The notes under the pieces were generated by a model. The model was not told the origin of the DNA, searched no databases, and worked only from the letters and a program-made list of their open reading frames with translations. A DNA stretch of 64,000 nt, from positions 4,526,001 through 4,590,000 of the forward strand of contig NZ_JALDST010000001.1 of assembly GCF_022747945.1 (NCBI RefSeq), read 5' to 3'. Of the stretch, positions 17,544 to 27,112 are shown piece after piece; the stretch's first letter is position 1, and each line of letters opens with the position of its first letter. A program made the translations under genes and the position numbers. Origin of the DNA: Micromonospora sp. R77 (GTDB lineage: Bacteria > Actinomycetota > Actinomycetes > Mycobacteriales > Micromonosporaceae).

Positions 17544-20013
17544 AGGCCGGTCCGTTCGATGCGGGCGCTGCGGGCGTCCTTGCGGACCTCGAAGCGGACC
17601 GGGATCCGCTCGGCGAGCGCCGGCACGTGGGTGACCACCCCGACCATCCGGTCACCCCGGGCGGCCAGGTTCTCCAGGGTGGCCGCGACCGTGTCCAGGG
17701 TGGCCGCGTCCAGGGTGCCGAAGCCCTCGTCCAGCACGATCGACTCCAGGCTGGCGGCGGTGGTGGACATCCCGGCGAGCTGCTCGGACAGCGCCAGCGC
17801 GAGCGCCAGCGACGCCTGGAACGTCTCCCCGCCGGAGAGGGTCCGCACCCCGCGCCGCAGCCCGGCGTCGTGGTGGTCGACCACGAAGAACTCGCCCTTG
17901 TCGTGGACCAGGTCGTACTGGCCGCCGGAGAGGTCGCGCAGGATCCGCGACGCGCCGTCGACCAGCAGGTCCAACGCCTCCGCCAGCAGCCACCGCTCGA
18001 AGTTGTTGGCCCGCAGGTGCCCCGCGAGGGCCCGGGCCACCTGGGCCTCCCGCTCGTGGCCGGCCCGCTGCTCGCGCAGCTCGGCGGCCTGCTCGCGCCG
18101 CTCGACCAGCCGGCGCAGCTCGGCCTCGGCGCGTTCGGCCGCCACCGCCGCCGCCCGGCCCGGGTCGTCGGCGACGTCCAGGCCGGCGGCGGTGAAGAGC
18201 GCACCGATCCGCTGCTCGACCTCGGTCGCCGCCGCCTGGGCCGCGCCGACCGAGGTGACCAGCCCGGTGCGGTCGGCCCGCCGCCGGTCGGCCTCGCCGC
18301 CGGCCCAGTCGGCCAGGGTGGACCAGGCGGCGGCCACGTCGTCCCGGTCGGCGGCGGGCGGCCCGAACCGGGCCAGCCGGTCGCGGGCGGTGTCGAAGTC
18401 CCGCCAGGCCCGGCGCAGCCGCTCCTCGGCGGTGTCCAGCGCGCCCGGGCCCGCCGGGCGCCGTCCCGGCCGGCCCGTACGGCACCGGCCGCCTCCTCCA
18501 GCACCCGGCGCAGCCGGGCGTGCTCGTCCAGCGCCGCCCGCAACGCGGCCGGGGCGGCGGCATCGGCGAGCTGGTCGTCCAGCTCGGTCAGCCGGGCCCG
18601 CAGCTGGTCGTGCTGGGCGCGGGCCCGCACCAGCACCCGTTCCAGGTCGCGGGCGGCGGCGTCCCGCTCCTGCACCGCCCGCTTCGCCGCCTCGCTGGCC
18701 GCCCGCGCCGCCTTGCCGGCCGCGAGGGCCGCAGCCACCGCCGACCCGGCCGGCACCGCCGGCACCCGGGTCACCGGCTGCTCGCAGACCGGGCAGGGCG
18801 CGCCGTCGACCAGGTGCGCCCGCAGCGCCACCGCCTGGTCCGTGGCCTTCGCCTCGTCGTGCGCGCGGAACGCCGCCTCCAGCTCCACGTCGGCCCGCTC
18901 GGCCGCCGCCCGGGCCGCCGCCAGGGCGGCGGCCGCCGCGTCGTGCTCGACCTGCGCCGCGCTCACCGCCGCGCGGACCGTCTCCGCCTCGCCGGTCAGC
19001 CGGTCCCGGTCGGCGTACGCCTTCAGGTGCAGGCGCAGCGCGCTCTCGTCGCCCGCCGCGGCCAGCTCGCCGCGCAGCTTCTCCTCCCGCTCCTCGGCCA
19101 GCGCCACCGTCGCGGCGGCCTCGTCGGCGGCGGTCCGGGCGGCGGTGACCGCCCGGGCCAGCTCGGCGATGCCGTCCGGAGCGCGCACCCCGGCCAGGAC
19201 CGCCAGCTCGGCGTCGAGTTCGGCCAGCGCTGCCGTCGCCTCCCGCGCCGTGACCCGGGCCCGCTCCAGCTCCGGTACGGCCGACGCCACCGCCGCGCCC
19301 AGCTCGCGCATCCGGTCGACCTGCGCCTGCGCCCCGGTCACCGCCTCGTCGTCGACGTCGGCGAGCCCGCCGAGCATCCGGTCCACGGCGGTCAGCTTCG
19401 CCTCGGCCTGCCCGGCGCGTTCGGTGGCCCGCTTCTGCACCTGCTCGTAGACACCGAGGTCGAGCAGGTTGACCAGGATCTGCTGGCGGGTGGCCGGCTT
19501 GGCGTGCAGGAAGTCGGCGAACTGCCCCTGCGGCAGCACCACGCAGCTGGTGAACTGCTCGTACGGCAGCCCGACCGCCGCCAGCACCGCCTGCTCCATC
19601 TCGGCGGGGGTGCCGGCCACCACCTCGCCGAGGTCGTCCGGGCTGAGCCCGGTGTCCAGCTTGGTCACGTCGAACCCGGCGGGCATGAGCTGCAGGCCGG
19701 CGTTGGCGGTCTTGACGGTGCCCCGCCCGTCCCGGCGGACCACCCGGGTCGCGACGTACCGGTCGCCGGCGGACTCGAAGACCAGCCGCACCCGGGCCTC
19801 GGTGGACGACGGGGCGAGCGCGTTGGTCAGCCCTCGGGTGCCACCCCAGCGGGGCACCGTGCCGTAGAGGGCGAAGCAGATCGCGTCGAGCACCGTCGAC
19901 TTGCCGGAGCCGGTCGGCCCGACCAGCGCGAAGAAGTCGGCGTCGGTGAAGTCCACGGTGGTCTCGTCGCGGAAGACGGTGAAGCCCGCCATGTCCAGCC
20001 GGATCGGGCGCAT
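17540..20013 (-). pseudogene. sbcC: SbcC/Rad50-type SMC ATPase, single frameshift
   Basis: This is the large ATPase of the SbcCD nuclease. The N-terminal half has Walker A LVGPTGSGKSTVLDA, the Q-loop region VVLPQGQFADFLHAKPATR and long Ala/Glu/Arg coiled coils around the zinc hook CPVCEQPV. The C-terminal half, one frame over, has the second coiled coil, the signature TLSGGETFQASLALALALS and Walker B ESIVLDEGFGTLD. The frames meet at about 18438-18455, in a GCGCGCCCGGGCCC run, and one lost base explains the change. The repaired product would have about 825 residues. It tethers and opens DNA ends for SbcD. It is coupled to sbcD (start overlaps its stop at 20013) and to nurA. Confidence 0.85.
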
Positions 20014-21161
20014 CAGCGGTCCACCTCCTCGAACAACTCGTCGAAGAGTTCCCGGACGCCGTCGTCGGCATGCCCCCGGCTGCCCAGGTAGTCGGCGAAG
20101 AGGTCGCGGGGCGAGCGGCCGGCCCGCTGGGCGGTGCGGGTGCCGCTGCCCGGCACGGCGGTCAGCTCCGGATCGATCCGGATCTCCACCGCCCCGGGGA
20201 GCAGCTCCTGCACCTCCTCGCGGAGCCCGGCGCGGGGCTGCTCGCGGACGTAGACCCGCAGCCAGCCCTCGGGCGCCTCGATCTCGGCGAGCTGGGCCAG
20301 GGTGCCCCGGACGGTACGCAGCGGGACCGCCCCCGGCACCGGGACCTCGCGGATCTGGGCGGCGGTCCGCGCGGTCACCTCGACCAGCGTCACCGAGCCG
20401 ACGTTCTCCTCCTCGCCGAAGTCGATCGCGAGCGGGCTGCCGCTGTAGCGCACCGGGCAGGGCCCGATCACCCGCTGCGAGCGGTGCAGGTGCCCGAGCG
20501 CGACGTAGTGCGCGGTGCCGGGGAAGACGGTGGCCGGTACGGCGTAGCCGAGCACGGTGTGCGCGTCCCGCTCGCCGCCGCCGGTGGCCGCCCCGACCAC
20601 GGTCAGGTGGGCGGTGACCAGGTGCACCCGGTCCGGCTCGGTGAAGCCCTCGGTGAGCCGGGCGAGGACCCGACCGAGGTGGTCGGCGTACGTCTGGTTG
20701 GCCTCGGCGGCGGTCAGCTCGTACATCTCGACGGCGCGGACGGCGTACCGCTGGGAGAGGAACGGCAGCGCGGCGAGCCGCCAGCGTTCCCCGTCGCGGG
20801 TGACGCCGTCGATGACGTGCTCGGCCGGGTTGTCCCGGACGCTGCCGCGCAGGGTGATGCCGGCGGCCTCGGCCCAGGGTCGCAGCGCGTCGAGGGCCTG
20901 CCCGTTGTCGTGGTTGCCGCCGATCGCCACCACGTCCGCGCCGGTGCGCCGCAGCGCGGTCAGCGCCCGGGTGACCAGCCGGGTGGCCTCCGGGCTCGGG
21001 GCTGCGGTGTCGTAGAGGTCGCCGGCCACGATGACCAGGTCGGGCCGCTCGGCGTTGGCGATCTCGATGACCTGGGCCAGCACCTGCTTGTGCTCCTCGG
21101 CCCGGGACCGGCCCTTGAGCACCTTGCCGACGTGCCAGTCGGACGTGTGCAGGATCTTCAT
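20013..21161 (-). CDS. sbcD: SbcD/Mre11-type exonuclease
   Basis: This 382-residue metallophosphoesterase is the nuclease subunit of SbcCD. The five phosphoesterase motifs are in order: SDWHVGK near the N-terminus, VIVAGDLYDTAAPS, AIGGNHDNGQAL, VTAHLTVVGAA and ALGHLHRSQRV. A C-terminal domain with a Leu/Glu-rich end (GVRELFDELFEEVDR) should contact SbcC. It processes hairpins and blocked DNA ends. It begins 13 bp after the herA stop and ends on the first base of sbcC, so the three genes are one transcription unit. Confidence 0.9.
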   Translation of the reverse strand: MKILHTSDWHVGKVLKGRSRAEEHKQVLAQVIEIANAERPDLVIVAGDLYDTAAPSPEATRLVTRALTALRRTGADVVAIGGNHDNGQALDALRPWAEAAGITLRGSVRDNPAEHVIDGVTRDGERWRLAALPFLSQRYAVRAVEMYELTAAEANQTYADHLGRVLARLTEGFTEPDRVHLVTAHLTVVGAATGGGERDAHTVLGYAVPATVFPGTAHYVALGHLHRSQRVIGPCPVRYSGSPLAIDFGEEENVGSVTLVEVTARTAAQIREVPVPGAVPLRTVRGTLAQLAEIEAPEGWLRVYVREQPRAGLREEVQELLPGAVEIRIDPELTAVPGSGTRTAQRAGRSPRDLFADYLGSRGHADDGVRELFDELFEEVDR

Positions 21162-21174
21162 GCTGGTGGACCCC

Positions 21175-22923
21175 CTAGAACGGGATGTCGTCGTCGGTGG
21201 TGCCGGAGCCGACCACGGCGAACGGGTCGGCCGACTGGGTGATCGAGCGGAGCGTCTCCGACGGCGCGCGGCCGGCCTCGGAGACCCGGGTGGCCCAGGC
21301 GGGGAAGGGGAACTCCAGGCAGAGCGGGACCGGGATGTCCGGCTGGTTGACGAACATGGTGCCCGGCTTGGCCAGCAGGGCGCGCTGCCGCTGGGCGGGC
21401 GGGAGGAAACCGTATTCCGGGCGGGACGCCTCGGCCGGGTCGAGTCGGCCGACGACCCGGATCGCCGAGTTGGTCACGATCCGCCGTTCCACCTCGCTCG
21501 CCGTCTGCTGCGCACCGACCAGGATCACCCCGAGCGAGCGGCCCCGCTCGGCGATGTCCAGCAGCACCTCCTTGATCGGCGACGAGCCCTCGCGGGGGGC
21601 GTACTTGTTGAGCTCGTCCAGGACGACGAAGAGCAGCGGCTTGGCGGTGCCGGACTTCTCCTTGCGCTCGAACTCGCTCTTGAGGGTCACGCCGACCACG
21701 AAGCGCTGCGCCCGGTCGGGGAGGTTGTGCAGGTCGACGACGGTGACCTGGGCGCTCTCCGCGGTGTTGATCGAATGCGGGCGGCGGGTGGCCAGGTCGC
21801 CGCGGATCAGCCGGCCCAGGTCCTTCTTGCTGCCGATCAGCCGGCGGGCGAACGCGTTGACGGTGCCGAGCCCGACCGCGCTGCCGGCCCACTCGGACCG
21901 GGTCTCGTCGTCGTTGAGCTGCTCGACGACGTGGTCGACCAGGTCGGCGTAGGAGCCGAGCCGGACGCCGTCGATGCTGACCCCGCCGTCGGCGGGCTGG
22001 GCGTACCGGGCCAGGTGGGCGGCGACCGAGTGGACCACCATCGTGTACTGCTGGCGCTCGTCGTCGGCGTCGGCGAAGACGTAGGGCAGGAGGCGGTCGG
22101 CGCAGAACTCGGTCAGCGTCCAGTAGAAGCTGTCCACCCCGGTGAGCCGGCTGCTCACGTCCGGGGTGCCGGAGGAGTCGCCGACCCGGGGCGGGGCGTA
22201 GACCCGCACGTCGGGGAAGGCGCCGGCGGCCAGCCCGAGCTTCGCGTAACCGGCGCGGGTGGCGTCGTCGAGGCGGGTGTTGGGGTGGTCGAGGAAGAGC
22301 AGGTCCTCGCCCTTGACGTTGAAGATCAGCGCCTTGGCGTTGACCGCGTCACCGCCGAGCACCCCGGAGCGGAAGACCGAGTAGAGCAGGAAGGTGGCGA
22401 AGCTGGTCTTGGTGGCCACCCCGGAGATGCCGGAGATCGAGACGTGCGCGCCCCGGCTGCCGTCGAGGAAGTCGGCGTTGAGGTAGACCGGCACGCCGTC
22501 GCGGCCCATGCCCATCGGGATGCGTCGTTCCATCCGGTCGAAGTGCAGCGCCCGCGCCCGGGCGTCGCCCTCGGCCCGGTGCACCACCGCGCCGGGGGTG
22601 GGCGGCACGTAGAGCTCGGGGTCGACCCGGGTGGTGGTGACCTCGGCGGCCTCCTGTACCTGGGCCGGCAGGGTGCCGTCGGCGATGGCGAAGACGTCGG
22701 AGTCGAACTGCGCGCCCTCGTGCCGGGCCCGGACCTGGGTGACCACGCCGGCGATGGTGACCGGCTCGCGGTCGGGCAGCTCGCGGCGGGTCACCACGAC
22801 GTCGTCGAGCTGGAGGTAGCTGCCGGGAGCGACGGCGGTCCAGAAGGTGAGCGGGGTGGCGTCGGCGGTGCCGAGCACCCGGCCGACGACCTCGCCGGGG
22901 CCGTCGAGCAGGTCGTCGGTCAT
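21175..22923 (-). CDS. herA: HerA-like hexameric DNA translocase ATPase
   Basis: This 582-residue protein has a HAS-barrel-like N-terminal domain (VVGRVLGTADATPLTFW) and a FtsK/HerA RecA core. Walker B with the catalytic acid is LLFVVLDELNKYAPRE, followed by GRSLGVILVGAQQTASEVE and the arginine-containing IRVVGRLDPAEA. The P-loop is unusual: GISGVATKTSFATFL has Thr where the GK glycine is expected. HerA forms a ring that drives DNA through the NurA nuclease. ATG 22923 was chosen over an upstream start because the conserved domain begins within ten residues. It is the promoter-proximal gene of the repair operon. Confidence 0.78.
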   Translation of the reverse strand: MTDDLLDGPGEVVGRVLGTADATPLTFWTAVAPGSYLQLDDVVVTRRELPDREPVTIAGVVTQVRARHEGAQFDSDVFAIADGTLPAQVQEAAEVTTTRVDPELYVPPTPGAVVHRAEGDARARALHFDRMERRIPMGMGRDGVPVYLNADFLDGSRGAHVSISGISGVATKTSFATFLLYSVFRSGVLGGDAVNAKALIFNVKGEDLLFLDHPNTRLDDATRAGYAKLGLAAGAFPDVRVYAPPRVGDSSGTPDVSSRLTGVDSFYWTLTEFCADRLLPYVFADADDERQQYTMVVHSVAAHLARYAQPADGGVSIDGVRLGSYADLVDHVVEQLNDDETRSEWAGSAVGLGTVNAFARRLIGSKKDLGRLIRGDLATRRPHSINTAESAQVTVVDLHNLPDRAQRFVVGVTLKSEFERKEKSGTAKPLLFVVLDELNKYAPREGSSPIKEVLLDIAERGRSLGVILVGAQQTASEVERRIVTNSAIRVVGRLDPAEASRPEYGFLPPAQRQRALLAKPGTMFVNQPDIPVPLCLEFPFPAWATRVSEAGRAPSETLRSITQSADPFAVVGSGTTDDDIPF

Positions 22924-23286
22924 CGGCGGGCTCCGGTCGGCTGGTCGTTCCGGTGGTGGCGCACGAGGAGCATCCTGCCCGAGGGATGCGACAGGTTGCC
23001 ACGCGACGCGGCGGACGCCACGCGCGGAGCTGGGCACCGTTTCACAGCGTGGTGAACGGAACACGAAAAGTCACGGAAAAAATCTTGGCCTCAAGTCGTG
23101 ACAGACAAGGGTCGCATGGCGCAAAAATATGCAACAACGCATCGAGGATCTTTTGCTCATCGATCCTGTGTGCGCCGTCACGCCCTGTCACCTGCGGGGA
23201 CGTGACCGGTCCGCCGCCCATCACCGACGGACCACCCGTCGGTCGGCACCCCCCCGACCGGCAGTCCTAGTGAAGGTAGGAACTTC
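22924..23286. promoter_or_regulatory. Divergent promoter region, herA / M4 protease
   Basis: This 363-bp spacer separates two divergent starts. The stretch 23050-23160 is clearly AT-richer than its surroundings (runs such as GGAAAAAATCTTGG and GCAAAAATATGC) and probably holds the promoters for both sides, although I cannot fix hexamers with confidence. A perfect 8-bp inverted repeat, ACCGACGG (23223-23230) and CCGTCGGT (23236-23243), lies about 45 bp before the protease start in its likely 5' leader. The protease ribosome site is AAGGTAGGA at 23273-23281. Confidence 0.45.
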
Positions 23287-24819
23287 ATGCGTCGTAGCAC
23301 TCTCCTGGGCGGACTGGCCACGGCCGCGCTGCTGGCCACCGCCGGCACCGTGCCGGCCTCCGCCGCGCCCGTCTCCGGTGACGCGTTCACCCGCGCGGTC
23401 GCCCAGCTCAAGGCCCACTCGGGCAGCGCCCTGGTCGCCGACGGGTCCAGCTTCACCCTGAAGAACGTGTCGACCGACGCCGACGGCACCGAGCACGTCC
23501 GGCTCAACCGCTACGCCGACGGCCTGCCGGTCCTCGGCGGCGACACCGTCGTCCACCTGGGCAAGGGCAACTCCTGGAAGGGCGCCAGCCAGAGCCTGGC
23601 CGCGGCCCCCACCCGGGGCGCGAAGGCCAAGGTCAGCGCCGCCGCGGCCGGCCGTGCCGCCCTGGCCGCCTCCACCGCCGCCACCCGCCGCGTCGACGGC
23701 AGCCAGCTCGTGTACGACGCCGCCGCCACCGGCACCACCCTGGCGTACGAGGTCGTCGTGGGCGGCGCGTACGCCGACGGCACCCCCAGCGAGCTGCACG
23801 TGCTGGTCGACGCCACCACCGGCAAGGTCCGCGACTCGTGGGAGGGTGTGCAGCGCGACGGCACCGGCAACACCTTCCACTCCGGCTCGGTGACCGTGGG
23901 CAGCACCGCCGCCAGCGGCACCTACCAGCTCGCCGACGCCACCCGGGGCGGTCACAAGACCTACGACCTGAACGGTGGCACCAGCGGCACCGGCACCCTG
24001 GTCACCAACGCCTCGAACGTCTTCGGGGACGGCACCCTGGCCAACCGGCAGACCGCCGCCGCGGACGCCGCCTTCGGCGCGCAGGAGACCTGGGACTACT
24101 ACAAGACCACGTTCGGCCGTAACGGAATCCGCAACGACGGGGTCGGCGCGTACAGCCGGGTGCACTACAGCTCCAACTACGCCAACGCGTTCTGGAGCGA
24201 CTCCTGCTTCTGCATGACCTACGGCGACGGCGGCTCCGGCTGGTACCCGCTGACCTCGCTGGACGTCGCCGGGCACGAGATGAGCCACGGCGTCACCAGC
24301 AACACCGCCGGCCTGCGCTACAGCGGCGAGTCCGGCGGCCTCAACGAGGCCACCAGCGACATCTTCGGCACCCTGGTCGAGTTCTACGCGAACAACGCCA
24401 AGGACCCGGGCGACTACCTGATCGGCGAGAAGCTGCGCTCCAGCGGCGTGCCGCTGCGCTACATGGACAAGCCCTCCAAGGATGGTTCCTCGGCCGACTG
24501 CTACAGCAGCCGGGTGGGCCGGCTGGACGTGCACTACTCGTCCGGCGTGGCGAACCACTTCTTCTACCTGCTCGCCGTCGGCAGCGGCTCGTCGTCCTAC
24601 GGCAACAGCCCGACCTGCAACGGCAGCACCGTGACCGGCATCGGCAACGCCAAGGCCGGCGCGATCTGGTACCGCGCGCTCACCACCTACATGACCTCGC
24701 GGACCGACTACGCCGGTGCTCGCACCGCCACCCTGTCCGCCGCCAAGGACCTCTACGGCGCCGGCAGCGTGGAGTACAACACGGTCGCCGCCGCCTGGTC
24801 GGCGGTGAGCGTCAACTGA
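23287..24819 (+). CDS. M4-family (thermolysin-like) secreted metalloprotease
   Basis: This 510-residue prepro-protease has a Sec signal peptide (LLGGLATAALLATAGTVPAS, cleavage after ASA near residue 27). A FTP/PepSY propeptide to about residue 190 precedes the catalytic domain. The zinc site is HEMSH (about residue 329) with the third ligand Glu in GGLNEATSDIFG about 25 residues later; the catalytic histidine region is LDVHYSSGVANHFFYLL. It lacks a C-terminal prepeptidase or proprotein-convertase domain. It would degrade external protein. It is monocistronic, with a strong hairpin downstream. Confidence 0.92.
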   Translation: MRRSTLLGGLATAALLATAGTVPASAAPVSGDAFTRAVAQLKAHSGSALVADGSSFTLKNVSTDADGTEHVRLNRYADGLPVLGGDTVVHLGKGNSWKGASQSLAAAPTRGAKAKVSAAAAGRAALAASTAATRRVDGSQLVYDAAATGTTLAYEVVVGGAYADGTPSELHVLVDATTGKVRDSWEGVQRDGTGNTFHSGSVTVGSTAASGTYQLADATRGGHKTYDLNGGTSGTGTLVTNASNVFGDGTLANRQTAAADAAFGAQETWDYYKTTFGRNGIRNDGVGAYSRVHYSSNYANAFWSDSCFCMTYGDGGSGWYPLTSLDVAGHEMSHGVTSNTAGLRYSGESGGLNEATSDIFGTLVEFYANNAKDPGDYLIGEKLRSSGVPLRYMDKPSKDGSSADCYSSRVGRLDVHYSSGVANHFFYLLAVGSGSSSYGNSPTCNGSTVTGIGNAKAGAIWYRALTTYMTSRTDYAGARTATLSAAKDLYGAGSVEYNTVAAAWSAVSVN

Positions 24820-24885
24820 CCACCTGACCCGGCGTCGGCGGCCTCCTGGGCTACCGGCGCCGGGCGGCAGCACCCCGGCCGCGGG

Positions 24886-24912
24886 GCGCGGGCACGGAAC
24901 TCGTGCCCGCGC
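24886..24912 (+). terminator. Stem-loop terminator after the M4 protease
   Basis: A perfect 11-bp stem, GCGCGGGCACG (24886-24896) with CGTGCCCGCGC (24902-24912), has a 5-nt loop, about 65 bp past the stop codon. There is no U-run, as is common in high-GC actinobacteria. Confidence 0.6.
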
Positions 24913-25047
24913 CGCGCGGCCGTTCTGCTGTCCGGCGAGACCGTCGTACCGGCCGGCGGGCTTGTCGGGTTTCGCCCGTGCCGGCCGCAGCGGCGCGGGA
25001 TGCTGCCAGGGAGGACGCCCGTGCGACGAGGTCGGTGAGGAGGTGCG

Positions 25048-26682
25048 GTGTCCGCCCGGAGCCGCCTGGCCGCGCTGCTCGTGCTGGCCGCCCTGCTGCC
25101 GGCGGCGGAGGCGGCCGTCCTGGCGGCCCTGCACTTCCGGGCGGCGCTCGGCCTGGCCCCCCAGATCACCGCCGTCCGCCCGTACGCCACGTACCACGAC
25201 CTGCGGTGGGTGCTGGTCTACCACGACTCCTGGTTCTGGTTCGTGGTCGAGTTCCTGGGTGTCAGCCTGCTGCGCGGCCTGCTCTCCACCGGGCTGGTCG
25301 CCCTGGCCTGGCCGGTCGGCAGGGAACGACCCTCCTGGCGCTGGCTCGCCCGGCGCAACCTGGAGATCGCCACGCTGTCGAGCCTGCTGATCTCGCCGTG
25401 GGCGGCCCTCTCGGTGGCCGCCGCCGGCGTGGCCCTCTCCTGGTACCTGTTCGCGTCGCTGCTCCCGCTGATCTTCCTCTCCCCGTTCCTGCAGCGCGCC
25501 GGGGTGGTGGAGAAGTGGTGGCGGGGACTGCCCTCGATCGAGCTGGTCGGCTGGTCGATGCTCAACTTCGCCGTGCTGACCGTGGCCGGGTCGATCACGT
25601 CGAGCGGCACCGGCTGGCGGGTGGTGGCGGTGGCCGGCCTCACCGGGGCGGCGAACGGGCTGCTGTGGCAGCGCACCGTGCGGGCCGCCCTGCTGCCCGG
25701 GCGGGTCCGCTGGGCGCGGGTGCCGGTGACTCCGGTCGCGTTCCTGGTGGCGCTGCTGCTGCCGCTGGTCGCGCAGGGCGTCATCGGTATCACCGCGGGC
25801 GGCAAGGGCGAGTGGCGGCCGCCGGTGCTCAGCCAGAACCTGCCCGAGTCGGTCGACCACGCGGTGATCGCGCTGGCCGGCTACGGCTCCCGCTACGACG
25901 GCCGTCCGCCCGCCGACCCGGCCGTGGAGCGGTTCTCCTACCGCGGGCTGGACGGTCAGGGCCGTCCGCTGCCCTACCGGAGCGTCGACACCCACCAGTC
26001 GCTGGGGCGCAGCGCCGAGCGTCTCGCCGTCCAGGTGGACGCCCTGCACCGGCGTACCGGGCGGCCGGTGGCGCTGGTCGGGCAGAGCGAGGGCGCCATG
26101 GTGGCCCGCACCTACCTGGAGCTGCGGCCCCGCTCGCCGGTCGACACCGTGCTGCTGTTCAGCCCGCTGGTCCGGCCGGGACGGGCCTACTATCCGCCCC
26201 GGGACGCCGCCAGCGGGTGGGGGGTGGCCACGGGCTGGGAGCTGCGCGGCATCTTCGCCGTGACGAACCTGGCCCGGCGGACCAGGGACGACCCGGACGA
26301 GCCGTTCGTCCGGTCGATCCTCGACAACGCGCCCTTCTATCGCAACGGCACCCTGTGCCCGGTGCCCGGCGTGCTCATGGTGGCGTTCCTGCCGACCGTG
26401 ACCGCGGCCGAGGCCCCGCCCGGCCAGTACAGCGGCATCCCGACCTTCCAGGTGCCGGCCTTCCACGGCGGGGTGATCGGCCAGCAGGTGTCGCAGCAGC
26501 GCCTGATCGACGTGCTCGCCACCGGGCAGGCCGTGCGGCTGAGACGAGGCGAGTACGCCCCGCTGCAGCGGCTCTCCGCCGCCTGGCAGGCCCCACCGTT
26601 GCTGGTCTCCGTCAACCCGGCCTGGCGGGACCGGCGCGCGCCGGACCCGGCGATCACCGGTCGGGTCTGCCAGGGCCGCTGA
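25048..26682 (+). CDS. Membrane protein with C-terminal alpha/beta-hydrolase domain
   Basis: This 544-residue protein starts at GTG after a GAGGAGGTG ribosome site. The first 265 residues hold about six hydrophobic segments; the rest is soluble and hydrolase-like. It contains the nucleophile elbow ALVGQSEGAMVARTYLE (GxSxG as GQSEG), VLLFSPLVRPGRAYY and a late histidine in VPAFHGGVIGQ that could complete the triad. The cell-side location of the hydrolase is not clear from sequence. I do not recognise this membrane-plus-hydrolase arrangement as a named family; lipase, esterase or peptidase are all possible. It overlaps the convergent membrane gene by 29 bp. Confidence 0.7.
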   Translation: MSARSRLAALLVLAALLPAAEAAVLAALHFRAALGLAPQITAVRPYATYHDLRWVLVYHDSWFWFVVEFLGVSLLRGLLSTGLVALAWPVGRERPSWRWLARRNLEIATLSSLLISPWAALSVAAAGVALSWYLFASLLPLIFLSPFLQRAGVVEKWWRGLPSIELVGWSMLNFAVLTVAGSITSSGTGWRVVAVAGLTGAANGLLWQRTVRAALLPGRVRWARVPVTPVAFLVALLLPLVAQGVIGITAGGKGEWRPPVLSQNLPESVDHAVIALAGYGSRYDGRPPADPAVERFSYRGLDGQGRPLPYRSVDTHQSLGRSAERLAVQVDALHRRTGRPVALVGQSEGAMVARTYLELRPRSPVDTVLLFSPLVRPGRAYYPPRDAASGWGVATGWELRGIFAVTNLARRTRDDPDEPFVRSILDNAPFYRNGTLCPVPGVLMVAFLPTVTAAEAPPGQYSGIPTFQVPAFHGGVIGQQVSQQRLIDVLATGQAVRLRRGEYAPLQRLSAAWQAPPLLVSVNPAWRDRRAPDPAITGRVCQGR

Positions 26683-27112
26683 CCCCGGCTCCGCTCGGCC
26701 CGGCCGGGGCGAGGAGGACGCGCCAGTTCCGGACCAGGATCACCGCGGCGGACGCGTGCAGCCCGACCGCCACCAGCCCGTGCCACGGGTCGTACGGCAT
26801 GAAGAGCACGTCGACGGTGGCGGCGACCGCGACGACACCGAGCCCGACGGAGACCAGCCGGGTACGACCCGTGGCGATCACCAGCGCGGTGAGTACGACC
26901 AGCAGCCCGAGGCCCACGTGCAGCCGGGACCACCCGGTCGTGTGCAGGACGCTCACCCGTCCGTCGGTCACGTCGACGAAGGGTTCCGTGCTGCGCAGGC
27001 TCAGGTAGGTGAGCACGTCGAGCGTGCCGGCCAGGCCCACCAGCCCACCGGCGAGCAGCGCCGGCCGCCGACGGCCACCCGGCCCGCCGGCCTGTTCGTC
27101 GTCCGCAGCCAT
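26654..27112 (-). CDS. Four-helix membrane protein, DUF7144-like
   Basis: This protein of about 152 residues begins at ATG 27112 (MAADDEQAGG) with a short polar N-terminus and four membrane segments. The pattern GWSRLHVGLGLLVVLTALVI and a fourth segment after LFMPYDPWHGLVAVGLH (aromatic-proline motif between helices 3 and 4) resembles the DUF7144 family of actinobacterial membrane proteins, though I assign this with moderate certainty. The function is unknown. The Gly/Pro-rich C-terminus overlaps the hydrolase gene. Confidence 0.6.
   Translation of the reverse strand: MAADDEQAGGPGGRRRPALLAGGLVGLAGTLDVLTYLSLRSTEPFVDVTDGRVSVLHTTGWSRLHVGLGLLVVLTALVIATGRTRLVSVGLGVVAVAATVDVLFMPYDPWHGLVAVGLHASAAVILVRNWRVLLAPAGPSGAGVSGPGRPDR

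Noticed and set aside
23221..26466. Minus-strand open frame of 1081 codons opposite the M4 protease
   Set aside because: It covers two genes and their intergenic DNA without a break, as expected of a GC-rich shadow frame, not a gene.
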